DNA from: AP-15 sp963716115
Lineage (GTDB): Bacteria; Pseudomonadota; Alphaproteobacteria; ATCC43930; CGMCC-115725
Reading direction: 5' to 3'
NCBI GenBank assembly: GCA_963716115.1
Contig: CAVQSZ010000006.1
Span: 434,001 to 498,000, forward strand
Length of the DNA stretch: 64,000 nucleotides
The notes beneath the pieces were generated by a model. That model was not told the DNA's origin. It did not search any database and worked only from the letters and a program-made list of their open reading frames with translations. Positions 27,641-37,942 of this stretch are shown one piece after another (the stretch's first letter is position 1; the number at the start of each line of letters is the position of its first letter). The translations under genes were made by a program, and so were the position numbers.

Positions 27641-27779
27641 AGCGGCGAACGGAGACAGTTGCACCCCACCCCCCGCCGAGAAGAGGGTCGGGGGAGTCCA
27701 GCATAGCCCTCTCGCGCCTGCGGTCTCAATGATCGCGGCAGAATATCGCGTGAATAGATTAGAAAGTCGCTTTGACTTT

Positions 27780-27903
27780 CAGGACGATGTAAGAATATTG
27801 TGATAAGTTACGTTCAGGACAATGTAAGTAATTCGTGATAGGAATCGAGCGTCTGGCATCGGTGATGCTGCCCATCGGACGCAGAAACCGGTAATTCGTG
27901 ATG
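27780..27903. repeat. Imperfect short direct repeats (IS-end-like)
   Basis: caggacgatgtaagaat...tgtgata (27780-27806) and caggacaatgtaagtaattcgtgata (27815-27840) are near-copies; a third part, gtaattcgtgatg, lies at 27891-27903. The arrangement recalls the multiple terminal repeats of IS21-type elements, but no istA/istB sequence is nearby. Family assignment is a guess. Confidence 0.35.
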
Positions 27904-28084
27904 TCGATCCTGTCGCGCTCAGCCTTGCTGCGGTCACGCTTGGGGGCATTGATCGGTCCCCGAGAGGAGCGGACGCGGCAGGCATCTCCGTCCGCGCGGG
28001 CGGGCGCAGTCGAACGAGGCTCGGGCTCAGCCGCTCGGCTCGAACGAAGTCTCGGTCAGGGCATTCCCATGGCCGTACCGGGGA

Positions 28085-29297
28085 ATGCTCGCCATCTGCA
28101 GCGACACCGACCGGACTACCCCCGAACGGTTTGTGCTCGCTGCATCGCTTTCTCAATACCCAGGGCGTGACGCCCCTGGGCCGTGGGCTGGGACTCGACA
28201 TATCGGATTCGTTTTGGTTCTATTCGCCGCAGGAAGGGGACCCGGTAAACTCACAGATGTCGTTTTTTTCCGGGATGGACTGGCAAAGGCGGTCGCCGTT
28301 CGCCGATCAGATCCTCGACTATATCCGCGGCGGCTGGATCGATACACTGCACAGCTACGGCAACTTCAACAATTATCCGGTCGGCCATCCCGGCTGCTTT
28401 ACCCGCGAGCACGCGACACGGGCGCTCGACGTGCTCGACAAAGTTGGGCTGAGCGTGAAGGTTTGGTCCAATCACGGGAACCTCAACAACATCCAGAATA
28501 TTGGCCGGAAGGGCCGTCGGTTGGGGGACTCGCTTGGGAACCCTCGGCGCCACACCGATTTGATGCGTCGGTGTGGCATATGGTTCGTCTGGTCTGGCGT
28601 CATGTCGCCCGAGTTCCGGCAAGATGAGGCTGTCCACCTTGGCGAATTGAGCGATAAACAGATGGTCTGGGAGTTTTCGCGGCAAGATTATATCCAATTT
28701 TCAGAACGGAGTGGCGCAGAGGATCTGGCTCGGCGCTTTGGCGCGAAAGCTACGCGACGGAACGATGGCGGCGGACTCGTCATAGCATGGCGCCCGCGGC
28801 TGTTGCATGTTCAGCTGTCGCCGGAGAACCTGGCCGAGCTCGTCAGCAAGGGCGGCTACGCGATCGTCGGGCAGCACCTCGGCGTCGAAATGCTCTCGAC
28901 TGACGCGATCGATGCCCTGCACCGCCTCAAAGCTGCCCACGATGCCGGCGACATCCTCGTGGCGCGCACCTCGCGACTGCTCGAATATGCTGTGACGCGC
29001 GGCGGACTGCGGTTCGAGACGGCGCGCGACGCCAGCGGCAAAACCGTGATCAACATCCTCCGCATCGACGATCCGGTGCGAGGTGCGCGTGTGCCGGACC
29101 TCGACCGGCTGCGCGGGATCACTTTTGAGGTATCAGGCGATGGACCGGTCGAGCTGCGCCTGCGGGGGCGCCCCGTCGCCTCCCAAGAGGTCGTCGAACA
29201 CCATCTCCCCGACAATCGCACCCTCGGGATCGGCTGGTTCCCGCCGGATCATGCCGATTATGCCCACGATTGGGAGCGCAGAGCCGAATGCCGGTAA
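28085..29297 (+). CDS. Deacetylase/hydrolase-fold glycan protein, one frameshift near its start
   Basis: The main frame (28131-29297) gives LGLDISDSFWFYSP, MSFFSGMDW, GGWIDTLHSYGNFNN, LSVKVWSNHGNLNN and LMRRCGIWFVW. A short piece in another frame directly upstream (28085-28133, MLAICSDTDRTTPERFV) supplies the expected N-terminus. The Asp/His clusters SDTD, HSYGN and SNHGN resemble the metal-binding layout of NodB-type polysaccharide deacetylases, though the protein is too divergent for a firm call. The C-terminal ~120 residues look beta-rich (FEVSGDGPVELRLRGRP). The stop overlaps the next gene by 10 bases, suggesting an operon. Confidence 0.5.
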
Positions 29298-30676
29298 TGG
29301 ACGATTTCGCGCCCGAACGCTCGGCAGCGCTGACGGCCAGGGTCCTCGACTGGCTTGGTCGGGAACGAGAGGCGCGCCCGTCAGGAATTGACGGGACGGC
29401 GTGGGAGTATGCGGTAGATTATACGAAGCGGCGCTATCAGATCGGGCTGGAGCATTATCGAAGGCTGTTTCACGAGCTCGGCTGGTCGGGGAGGCGACAC
29501 GGCCTCGATATCGGCGGCGGCGCGGGGCATTGGGCGATCGCCTTCGCCCTCGACAACGAGCAGGCGACCGGGATCGACAGGAGCGGAGGCGTTCGTTCGT
29601 CTCGCCAATGGGGCGGCGGCTGAGACTGGTTTGGCCGGGCGGGTGCGGCATCAACTTGGCCGCGCCGAGGCGCTGGATTTCCCGGACTGCTGTTTCGATG
29701 CCGCGTGGACGCACAGCGTGCTGATGTACTGCGATACCGAGAATTCCATTTCCGAGGTCGCCCGCGTTCTCGAACCCGGCGGTCAATTCTATTGTGGCTA
29801 CTCGAGCACGGGCTTTCGCCTCAACGCTATCTACGCGGCGGCATCGAAACGGCGGCACGCGGCCTTCAAGGCGCAGCTCGGCAACTACGTCGGCGCGGCT
29901 TTGCGGCGAGACGGCATCTCGCGCAAATCGTGGTCTGATATCCGTTGCGCGACCCTCGAGGAGCTGGCCGCGGTGTGCCGGGCGTTCGGTCTCCGGCTCC
30001 TCCGGCGTCCGGGGCTGCAGGACGGAAGCAGGGACTTTGCCGGAATTCCGGGAACCGTCGACCTTTTGTGCGTGCGCAGCGAAGAGCCTCAGGCATTTCG
30101 CACAAGGCTGCTCGATCTCTCGGCGGCAAGCGCCGCCGGACGTGTGCGTTACCGCGAGCTGCTGCGCCTCGGCCTCGGCAAGCTGGTCTACAGTGTTCTG
30201 CAGGAGCGCGCAGAGGCGCTGCACGATCCCGAGATCCGCTCGCTCTACGTCTTGGCCGGGTTGCACGCGGGCCAGGCCGAGGCGGTTGGGGCGCTTGCCG
30301 AAGATGGTCTCGATCCGCTGGTCCGCGGCCTGCTGGCGTTCGACCTGGGGCGGATTGCGGAAGCCGTCGCCGCCTTCAGGAGCCTAGTCGCCGGATCATC
30401 CCGACCGCAGTTTCCTGCTCGGCGCTGCGCTGCTCCGCGCCGGCGAGTCGGCTGCGGCGACAACGGAATTCGAGGGCGGCGCCGAGGCGAAGCTTCGCCC
30501 GGTCGAATGCGAATTCGGGGTCAATGCTGGCGCGCATCGGCGCGGCGGGTTGGTCCGAGCAGCGCGACCGCATGGCGCGGGCGCTCCGCGTCCTGCCGGA
30601 AGCGCTGGGTGCATCCCCCGAGAAGATCGATCAGCTGGTCGAGTCCGTAGCCAGGAGGCCTGATGATGAGCCTTAA
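29288..30676 (+). CDS. Methyltransferase with helical C-terminal extension, several frameshifts
   Basis: Frame 1 (ATG 29288) gives YTKRRYQIGLEHYRRLF and motif I HGLDIGGGAGHWAIAFA, then ATGIDRS. After a slip near 29590 the next frame continues AEALDFPDCCFDAAWTHSVLMYCD and EVARVLEPGGQFYC, typical of class I SAM methyltransferases. The C-terminal part is an uncharacterised helical region with a TPR-like stretch (LGRIAEAVAAFRSLV). Further slips near 30400 and 30500 lead to the end at 30676. As one gene it would be about 460 residues. It overlaps the genes on both sides by a few bases, as in a tight operon. Confidence 0.6.
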
Positions 30677-32565
30677 GCCGCCAGGGCCGTGGCGCGCCCT
30701 GACCTCTCTTTGCCGCCGCCGGAAAGTTACCGCCCATGCCGTCGGCGAGGCGAGGCTGTTGCGCAGCCCGCCCGCGAGAAGGAATCCGGTTGTCACGGCG
30801 GCGGCGGCGCTGACAATCCTGTCGTCAGCGCTGAACCAGCCTGCCGCCGCCGAGGCCGCAGCGCTGACGCTGCCCACCCAGGTTTCGGGCGTCTATCTCG
30901 GGGCATGGCATCTCGGAGTTCTTTGGCAGCGATATCTCGGCGTGCCGCAGAAGGCGATCTTCGCCGATCCCGGACGCGCCCGGGAGATGCTGCGCGCGGT
31001 TGCGCAAGATGCTAAAAATATCGGGTTCAATACATTGATCCTGAGCTCGTTCTTTTACCCGAAATTGACGAGAACGGCGTCATTCCCGGTCAATTTTCCC
31101 TATTCCGAGCTCTATGGTCGAGAAGGCTTTGTCGAATTGACCGCGCAGGAAGCCGCGCGCGCCGGTCTCAGCCTGATCGTCGCGCTGAGCCCGGAGGAGC
31201 CGATTTTCGACAATAAGGACGTTATAGGGTGGGTGCGGACCTGTGAAGACACACCTTGGGCCAGGCGCCAGGTCGAACATTATGCCCGGCTGCCCGCGGT
31301 CAAGGGCGTGCTCTGCGCTTTCGAAGCCTGGGGCAGGCCTGAGCCGCAAGCTGACGCCTGCGCAACTCGCCGACGTCTTTCGTTCGATCAGGTCCCTCAG
31401 GTCGTTCATCGAGGACAAGCATCTGTTTTATCTGCACGTCCCGGCAGCGGGCCAGAGTGCGCTGAACTCTCGCCCCGACTTCCCGGCTGATATCTTCACC
31501 GTGTTCACCCCACAAGTAAACCCGACGCGCTATTATGACCAGCAGACGATGGACCGCGTGTTTGCTGCGCATTCAGCGTCGCCGCGCACCGGTATCGAGA
31601 TGAATGTGTGGCATTCTTTGCTGCTGAGGTCGCCGCTCAACCGCGAGCAGCGCCCTGGAGAGGTTCCCGACGAGCGGACCGTCGGGAAATGGCAGCAGCT
31701 CCAGGCGAGCGCGGCGTTGCGTTTCCGGCCTAAGATAATCACGTGGGAGGACTACGGAGACATTGCGTTTCCGTCCTGGAATGAAAAGCAGAAATTTTAC
31801 GGTGGGCGTGGCTGGGCGATGAATGTAAATGCCCGACTGGCCGAACCGTCGCTCAAGCTTTACGACCCGATGATATCGGATGCGTCGACAAAGGTAATCG
31901 GCGGCTCCCCAGGTCCGCACGTGTCGTACACGCCGGCCGGCAGGTGCGACGCCTTTGACCCACGGCTCGGCGGGGATTCCGCGCATTTGACTTATGATGC
32001 CGGCATCTTCTATCCTAACCCGCCGAAGGCTCCGATTCTTTCAGGCGGCGCCGGCAGCATTTCGCTTTGGATCCGGCCGACCCTGGGCGCGAGCGCCGCT
32101 TCCCCTGGCTTTCTCGCGACAGCGTGCCGGCGACTCGACGGCCCCGACTGCCTGGTGCTGGCGGTGCAGCCGGATGATCGCCTCAGCCTCTCGTTGACCG
32201 ACGCCACCGGGCGCGGCACGACCGTCTCGGCCGATATCGCCTCGTGGCGGCGCCCGGCAGGGATGCCGGATTGGCACCAGGTGGCGGCGACCTGGGACAG
32301 TCGCCAGCGAAGGCTCGGGCTCTATATCGATGGGCATATGGAGACGGCTGCGCCGGCCGAGTGGACTCCGTTCCCGCTTTGGGACAAGCTGGTGATCGGC
32401 AATCCCACGCCCGGCGGCAATTCCGGCGCGGTGGCGGATGTGGCCGAAGTGAGGGTCTATTCGGCGCCGCTCGACGCACGACAGATCTTGCGGGAATATC
32501 AGGCGTATCTTCACAAAGGCATGCGCGACGCCCAGGCAAGGTCGCAATGCCCTGCCCTTCGGTAA
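30663..32565 (+). CDS. Exported TIM-barrel-like protein with LamG C-terminal domain, one frameshift
   Basis: The N-terminus has a basic stretch and a hydrophobic segment (VVTAAAALTILSSALNQPAAAEA) that looks like a signal peptide. The body resembles glycoside-hydrolase-like barrels: VYLGAWHLGVLWQRYL, DAKNIGFNTLILSSFFY, AGLSLIVALSPEEP, VKGVLCAFEAWG. A slip near 31335 moves to a second frame with LTPAQLADVFRSIRS, IITWEDYGDIAFPSWN, and a LamG/concanavalin-like end (AGSISLWIRPTLG, WHQVAATWDSRQRRLGLYIDG, VADVAEVRVYSAPLDARQI). The product would act outside the cytoplasm on, or bind, the polysaccharide. The exact enzyme class cannot be read from sequence alone. Confidence 0.55.
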
Positions 32566-32620
32566 GCGGCTGGAGAGGGGCGGCAAGCACACACCCCGGG
32601 GCTTCTGCCGCGATCCTGGG

Positions 32621-34186
32621 TTGGAAGCGGTGAACGGCGAGGCCGCGCTCGCCGATCCGGTCGCGCCTGTTGCGGGGGTTGCGGGCGAAGCTGCGGTGGT
32701 GTGCATTCTGTCGCGCAAGGACCTGCGCCGTGTCACGCGCGTGCCGAGAATGGCTAACGCGCTGTCGGAGGCCGGCTATGGTGTTGTCGTCGTATCGCTC
32801 GGCGCGCCGGCGCAGGCTCTATCGCCGATGATCGAGTATATCGAGGTTGCCCCGCGCCCCTTCACTGCGAAGCTCCTCGGCTTTTTAAATCGCCGTGCGC
32901 TGGCGCAAGAAAACCGCAGGCGCACCATTACTGATGCGGAAGGGTTGGTGCGCGGCGGCCGGCGCGCACCGGCCGCGCGTTTCAGGCGCTCTCTGACGGG
33001 CCCTCCGGCCTGGGCGGTCGCGTTCCTGCGGCGGTTTTTGCTGGCGCCGCCTTGCGCGATGCTGCTGAGAAAGCCCGGTCAGGGCTTCGTCGCGGCTTGG
33101 CGCGAGCTGTCGCAAAAGCCCGCGCCAGCCATTCTCGCCACGCTCGTCAGGGTGCTGCACCAGCAGGCCACGACGCGGGCTTTCGCAGATGCCGCCGACA
33201 AAGCGACGCGCGGCCGCATCTTTCGCATCGTGCAGGCGCACGACAATTATGCCCTGGTCGCGGCATCGCGTCTGGCCGCGCGCGACGACGCGCGGCTGAT
33301 CTACGACGCGGTAGAGCTCACCGCCCACCGCCTGGCGACGAGCTTCACCCCGTTGGAGCGTCTGTTCGAGCGGCGCGACAGGAGGCAGGAGGCCGCCATT
33401 TTCCGCAAGGCGGATGCCGTCACGACGGTGGGGCAGAGCGTCGGCGATTGGTACGCGCAGCACTATCGGATTGCCTCGCCGCTCGTCGTCCGCAACTGCC
33501 AATATTACTGGCCCTATGAGCTCGACGGCCGATTGCGCGCTGATATCGGCATCGGGCCCGCTGTGCCGCTCGTCGTGTGGTTCGGCGGCATTTATCCGCA
33601 GCAGGGCGTGGAGACGTTGATCGACGCGATGCCGCTGATGGCGCCCAACATTCATCTGGCGATCATCGCCTTCGCCCTGCCGCGCTGGCGAAAATATGTC
33701 GAGGAGGCGCTGCCGCAGCGGGCGGCCGACCTCGACGTTGCCAATCGGGTTTTCTTCCTGGCGCCCCGCGCGCCCGTCGACCTGGTGCCCTACGTCTCCG
33801 GCGCCGATCTCGGCGTGATCCCGCGGCCGAGCGGATACCTCAATAATTTCTTGAGCATGCCGAACAAATTTCTGGAGATGGTCATGGCGCGGCTGCCGGT
33901 CGCGGTATCCAGGCTCAGCGACATCGTCGATGTCGCCGAGGAGCACGGCTTTGGCCAATCCTTCGATGAGCGCGACCTCGCCGATGTGGCCGCGGTCATC
34001 AGCCGCATGCTCGATCCCGATATCAACCGCCGGCTCAAGGCCAACGTCATGAAAGCCGCGAACGAACTGACCTGGGAGAAAGAAAGCGCTCCCTATGTCG
34101 CCCTGGTGCGCTCGCTGGCGCCGACCCCGGCCGCTATCCTGCCGGATTCGGCCTGGAGAGCTGGCCCGGGAGAATCTGGACGGTAG
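32621..34186 (+). CDS. GT-B glycosyltransferase, paralogue of modules A-C
   Basis: 521 residues, one module of the same family as the giant protein: VVCILSRKDLRRVTRVPRM, FRIVQAHDNYALVAASRLA, RLIYDAVELTAH, VRNCQYYWPYELDG, YPQQGVETLI, DLVPYVSGADLGVIPR, MPNKFLEMVMARLPVAVS. Here the module is free-standing and intact, which defines the natural module length (about 480 residues). No ATG exists near the start; TTG 32621 or GTG 32630 are candidates. It is the last rightward gene before the IS3 remnant and right inverted-repeat arm. Confidence 0.82.
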   Translation: MEAVNGEAALADPVAPVAGVAGEAAVVCILSRKDLRRVTRVPRMANALSEAGYGVVVVSLGAPAQALSPMIEYIEVAPRPFTAKLLGFLNRRALAQENRRRTITDAEGLVRGGRRAPAARFRRSLTGPPAWAVAFLRRFLLAPPCAMLLRKPGQGFVAAWRELSQKPAPAILATLVRVLHQQATTRAFADAADKATRGRIFRIVQAHDNYALVAASRLAARDDARLIYDAVELTAHRLATSFTPLERLFERRDRRQEAAIFRKADAVTTVGQSVGDWYAQHYRIASPLVVRNCQYYWPYELDGRLRADIGIGPAVPLVVWFGGIYPQQGVETLIDAMPLMAPNIHLAIIAFALPRWRKYVEEALPQRAADLDVANRVFFLAPRAPVDLVPYVSGADLGVIPRPSGYLNNFLSMPNKFLEMVMARLPVAVSRLSDIVDVAEEHGFGQSFDERDLADVAAVISRMLDPDINRRLKANVMKAANELTWEKESAPYVALVRSLAPTPAAILPDSAWRAGPGESGR

Positions 34187-34191
34187 GATAA

Positions 34192-34509
34192 GTGGACTTT
34201 CTGCCTGAGACCGGCGAGGATCGCCGCGGACCAGGAGAGCAGATTACGAAGCGAGCACGCCGGAATCACACCCCGGCGTTCAAGGCGAAGGTGGCACTGG
34301 TGGCGATCAGGGGAGAGAAGATGCTGGCGGAGCTGGCGCAGCAGTTTCGATATGGCGCTGACTTGACAGGCCAAGCTGTTGCAGCTCAGCCGCAGCGGCG
34401 TTTATTACCGGCCCCGGCCGATGCCGCAACCAGCTGCATCTTGACTACCCGTTCGCGGGCAGCCGGATGTTGCGCATCTGCTGCGTGGCGAGGGCATTGA
34501 GATCGGCCA
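34192..34509 (+). pseudogene. IS3-family remnant (orfA piece fused to orfB piece)
   Basis: An orfA-type helix-turn-helix start (KRARRNHTPAFKAKVALVAI, then EKMLAELAQQF) is followed directly by an orfB-type N-terminus: LQLSRSGVYYRPRP, then DYPFAGSRML and RGEGIEIG in shifting frames. The same orfB start is found at 45816-46133. Homology stops exactly at 34510, where the inverted-repeat arm begins, so this remnant marks a rearrangement breakpoint. Confidence 0.75.
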
Positions 34510-36184
34510 ACTCCATCAGGTGGCGGCCACGCGCCGAGCCGGACGGAAGGAAGACACCGGCGGCAGGATCATCGCTCAAAGGGATTGACCAAATAACGGC
34601 CCGTGACAGAAGGGTGTGGCATCGTCGTTATGGCGGCAAATTCAGCGCCGCCCAGTACGAGGTCGAGCAAGAGCATGCCGCTGTTGAGGCGCACAACGGG
34701 TCGCCGACAAGCAATCACCCCAAAAAGCAAGCATCCCGCTGCGCGAATGGCAATATGCCGTAATTCGATATTTTTCGACGGGATCGCAAAGTTCCGTCGG
34801 CTCGGACCGGTCACCCCGCAACCGTTGCCGGAGAGACGGCTCGCCGGTCGCGATAGCCTTCGATGATTCGTTCGGCGATGTCGGCGATCTGTCGGGCCGT
34901 CGTACCGTCACCGAACGGTATCGGCCAATTCCGCTCGATCGCCACGGCCTCGGACGCCGCGGCGACAATGCGCTGCGGATTGCAGCCGGCGAGCCGGTTG
35001 GCGCCGATGCTCAGGGTTTCCGTCCATTCGGTGTTATCCCGCAACGTGACACAGGGAACATGGTGGATGCAGGCCTCCTGCTGCACCCCGCCGGAGTCGG
35101 TGAAGACGAGGCGCGCATTTGCCAGCAACGCCAGAAAATCGAGGTATCCGACGGCGTCAGCGATCGTCATCAGGGGCAGATCGGCGGCCCACTCACTGAG
35201 GCCGAATTCAGCGAGGCGCTTCACCGTACGGGGATGCGCGAGAAACAGCACCGGAAGCTGCAGCGCGCGCGCGGCGGTCGACACCCCTTCAAGTTCTCCC
35301 CGCAGGTTCTGGGCGACATCGACATTCTCCTCGCGATGCGTCGTCAGCACCGCGTACCCGCGGGGCTCGACCCCAAAGCTCCGAACGGCATTGGATTTTC
35401 GCATCGCCAGGTCAAAATGCGACAGCGAGGCGTCGACGATCGGGTTTCCGACGAGATGGATCTGTCCGCGGGCGGCTTCTCGTTGCAAATTGTTGACGCC
35501 ACGATCGTTGGTAACAAATAGATGATCGGAAATGTGGTCGATTATGACCCGGTTGTGCTCTTCCGGCATGCGCCAGTCATAGCTGCGCTCGCCGGCCTCG
35601 ATATGTCCCACGTTTATGCGCAGCTTGCGCGCTGCGAGGGCGCCGGCCAGATTGGTATTGGCATCGCCGCCGATCAGGAAGAGACACGGGCGGCGCTGCA
35701 GCAGAATTTGCTCAATCCCCTCAAGCATGATCGCGGTCTGGCCACCATGGCTGCGCCTCTCAGCCACCCCGCTCAGACGATAATCGGGGGCCGGCAGATT
35801 CAGGTCTTCGAAGAATTTAGAATCCATATTCGGCGAATAATGCTGTCCGGTATGGATGACGAAATGCGGCAGCGACCGGCGCCGGAACTCATGGATGACC
35901 GGCGCCAGCATCACGATGCCAGGGCGCGTGCCTACCGTGATGCCGACCTCGGGGGCAAGGTCTGCGGTGTCCAATATCTTGATGTCACGCATATTACAGG
36001 CGCCAAGCCGGAGTGGCGATTTTCCTGCGCCCGCTCACCAGCTCGGGTGTGCAGTCGCTGCATCCAGCCGCGTCGTCCCGCAGCTCGTGGCGTAGCGCAC
36101 GACCGACCGTCGTCGTAATCGTCGTTCGAGAATTGGACGACGGCAATGCCATCCATGGGCCCGCCGGTCCGGCTGATACGACCG
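34510..36184 (-). repeat. Right arm of the 1,675 bp inverted repeat
   Basis: This is the reverse complement of 4165-5839 with only a few differences, including one extra base in a T run and one missing base upstream of the epimerase. It includes epimerase copy 2 and its upstream region. The arms face each other across 28,670 bases (5840-34509). Confidence 0.9.
34811..35992 (-). CDS. wecB: UDP-GlcNAc 2-epimerase, non-hydrolysing (copy 2)
   Basis: The translated protein is the same 393 residues as copy 1 (4358-5539), with the same motifs; the few DNA differences inside the gene are silent as far as I can see. This copy is co-directional with, and 280 bases downstream of, the oxidoreductase gene of the amidosugar operon. 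It is therefore likely the ancestral position, copy 1 being the duplicate. In WbpI-type pathways the last step is such a 2-epimerisation, which suits this neighbourhood. Confidence 0.9.
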   Translation of the reverse strand: MRDIKILDTADLAPEVGITVGTRPGIVMLAPVIHEFRRRSLPHFVIHTGQHYSPNMDSKFFEDLNLPAPDYRLSGVAERRSHGGQTAIMLEGIEQILLQRRPCLFLIGGDANTNLAGALAARKLRINVGHIEAGERSYDWRMPEEHNRVIIDHISDHLFVTNDRGVNNLQREAARGQIHLVGNPIVDASLSHFDLAMRKSNAVRSFGVEPRGYAVLTTHREENVDVAQNLRGELEGVSTAARALQLPVLFLAHPRTVKRLAEFGLSEWAADLPLMTIADAVGYLDFLALLANARLVFTDSGGVQQEACIHHVPCVTLRDNTEWTETLSIGANRLAGCNPQRIVAAASEAVAIERNWPIPFGDGTTARQIADIAERIIEGYRDRRAVSPATVAG

Positions 36185-36271
36185 GGTCCTCGGGCGCCGC
36201 CATGCTGCTCAAATCCACATCTCGCGCAAACCACATATCCTAATACAACATATTGACAATTGGGAACCTCT

Positions 36272-37273
36272 CTACTGGGCCTTCAGCTTCTCCAGCGCTT
36301 CCATGACATGCACGGAATCCGCAAGTGTGCCCCGCCGCTGCGGCTGCCTGTCCCGGACGGCGGTAACGAAGGCTGCCATTTGCGCGTCGAACAGGTCGAG
36401 CTGCCCACAGCCCAGCTCGGTACGGCCCGCCGCGTAGCCGCCGGCGGCATTCAGCGCGAACACGAATTGCGGCATTTCCGCCTGGATGGATGCCATCAGC
36501 GTGCCGTTATCGCCCTGCACTTCGATCATCTGGGTGAACGAGGGCGTCAACAAATCGGCTTGGATCACGACCGGCACACCGCTGCGCGTGCGGAAGCGGG
36601 CGAGCACGAAATCCTCGGCATCGACGCGCTCCACCGTGCCGCCAATATCGCGCTGTGGCCGGAACAGGTCCTGCATCATCAATTCAGCGCGCTCGATCGG
36701 GCCGAAATACCACACCGCCAAGTCGAGCATGTGCACCAGCATCTCGTTGATGGCGCCGCCGCCGTCGAGGCGGCGGTGCTTCCACAAAGCTGCCGAGCCG
36801 CGGCCGCCGATGCGCATCAGCGCCACTGAAAGCGTGCCGATGACCGGGCTTTTGCCGGTCTCGTCGGCGCCGGCAAGGATCGATCGCGCCTGTTGAAACA
36901 CCGGCGCATATCGGTATACATAGCCGACCATGCCGACGCGCCGTGCCTGCTCGGTAGATTGACTGAGCTCGCGCGCTTCGGCGGCTGTTTCGCAGAGCGG
37001 CTTCTCGCAGAAGAAATCCTTGCCGGCCGACAACGATCGACGGATCAGCGCTGCGTGGAACGGTGTCGGGACGCACAGATCGACGGCCGTCACGTCAGGA
37101 TCGGCAAAGACTTGCTCTGGATCCTCGGCCGAACCGACCCCTTCCCTTTCGGCAAGCGCGCGGGCCAGCGCCGGCTCCTTGTCGGCGAGGACAATGTCGA
37201 CACCCATGCATTTTTTGAGGCCGGCGACGTGCTTCACCCCTTGCTTGCCGCAGCCGATCACAGCGATTTTCAC
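36272..37273 (-). CDS. Gfo/Idh/MocA-family sugar-nucleotide oxidoreductase (WbpB/WlbA-like)
   Basis: 333 residues. The N-terminus MKIAVIGCGKQGVKHVAGL is an NAD-binding Rossmann start; FCEKPLCET (EKP at about 90-92) is the family's conserved catalytic segment; GGGAINEMLVHMLDLAVWYFG is the conserved C-domain helix. With the aminotransferase and acetyltransferase genes beside it, the best match is the WbpB/WlbA step (oxidation at C3 of a UDP-GlcNAcA-type sugar). A wbpA-type 6-dehydrogenase is not in the window. GTG 37273 has aggaa 9-10 bases upstream; a longer frame reaching 37825 would overlap the acetyltransferase gene and is not credible. Confidence 0.82.
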   Translation of the reverse strand: MKIAVIGCGKQGVKHVAGLKKCMGVDIVLADKEPALARALAEREGVGSAEDPEQVFADPDVTAVDLCVPTPFHAALIRRSLSAGKDFFCEKPLCETAAEARELSQSTEQARRVGMVGYVYRYAPVFQQARSILAGADETGKSPVIGTLSVALMRIGGRGSAALWKHRRLDGGGAINEMLVHMLDLAVWYFGPIERAELMMQDLFRPQRDIGGTVERVDAEDFVLARFRTRSGVPVVIQADLLTPSFTQMIEVQGDNGTLMASIQAEMPQFVFALNAAGGYAAGRTELGCGQLDLFDAQMAAFVTAVRDRQPQRRGTLADSVHVMEALEKLKAQ

Positions 37274-37284
37274 GGTATCGGTTC

Positions 37285-37908
37285 CTATTCGCGCAGATAA
37301 GCCTGCCAGGACAAGGCCGTGTTCGGCTCGCGCAGCTCCGCCGGCAACGGCCGGACGCGTCCCGGGACGCCGACCACCAAGCTGCCAGCCGGCACCTCCT
37401 TTGTCACCACCGCGCCGGCGGCGATGAACGACCCGGTCCCGATGCGCACCCCGGGCAACAGCACGACGCCGCCCCCGATCGTGGAGTTGTCTTCGACAAC
37501 GCAGCCCTCGGGTTTGTAGGTTTCGCGCATTCGCAGGGGGTAGCGGTCGTTGAGGATTGTGACGCCGGGTCCAAGAAACACGCGGGAGCCAAAGGTGCAA
37601 TGGGTCGGAATGTAGCAGTTGGACTCGATCTTGACAAAGCTGCCGATGCGCACTTGACCGTCGATCACCACATTGGTGCCGAGGACGACGTGGTCGCCGA
37701 TGATCGTATCGGCCCGAACGAGCACGTGGTGCCCAGTCTGAAAATGATCGCCGGCGACAACGTCGCCATAAATCACAGTGCCGGAGCGAACGCGAGCATG
37801 TGCCCCGAAGACCGCCGGCCCGCATCCCTCCCTGTATCTGAGCCCGATCTGCGCTCCGGGCTGCAGCTGGCAGTCGACCCCAGCCCTATAGAAATGCTCG
37901 AATTCCAT
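37285..37908 (-). CDS. Left-handed beta-helix N-acetyltransferase (WbpD/WlbB-like)
   Basis: 207 residues dominated by hexapeptide repeats (VRADTIIGDHVVLGTNVVID, VRIGSFVKIESNCYI, VLLPGVRIGTGSFIAAGAVV), the hallmark of acetyltransferases that form trimeric left-handed beta-helices and use acetyl-CoA. In Wbp/Wlb pathways this enzyme acetylates the 3-amino group made by the neighbouring aminotransferase. ATG 37908 (MEFEHFYRAGV) is chosen over the upstream start at 37956 because homology begins there. The gene is 11 bases from the oxidoreductase gene. Confidence 0.82.
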   Translation of the reverse strand: MEFEHFYRAGVDCQLQPGAQIGLRYREGCGPAVFGAHARVRSGTVIYGDVVAGDHFQTGHHVLVRADTIIGDHVVLGTNVVIDGQVRIGSFVKIESNCYIPTHCTFGSRVFLGPGVTILNDRYPLRMRETYKPEGCVVEDNSTIGGGVVLLPGVRIGTGSFIAAGAVVTKEVPAGSLVVGVPGRVRPLPAELREPNTALSWQAYLRE

Positions 37909-37942
37909 CGCGCGCCCTCTTGCGCCACACTGAGGCGTATCT

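Noticed and set aside
28154..28180. Another inserted palindromic element (cccagggcgtgacgcccctg) in the 28085 gene
   Set aside because: The sequence is hairpin-like, but the translated TPLGRGLGLD could be native and there is no homologue to show that bases were inserted.
5840..34509. Site-specific (recombinase-driven) inversion
   Set aside because: No invertase gene or short recombination site pair is visible; only homologous recombination through the 1.7 kb arms is supported.
37274..37825. Longer start for the Gfo/Idh oxidoreductase at 37825
   Set aside because: It would overlap almost the whole acetyltransferase gene in another frame; the Rossmann start MKIAVIGCG at 37273 is the family's N-terminus.
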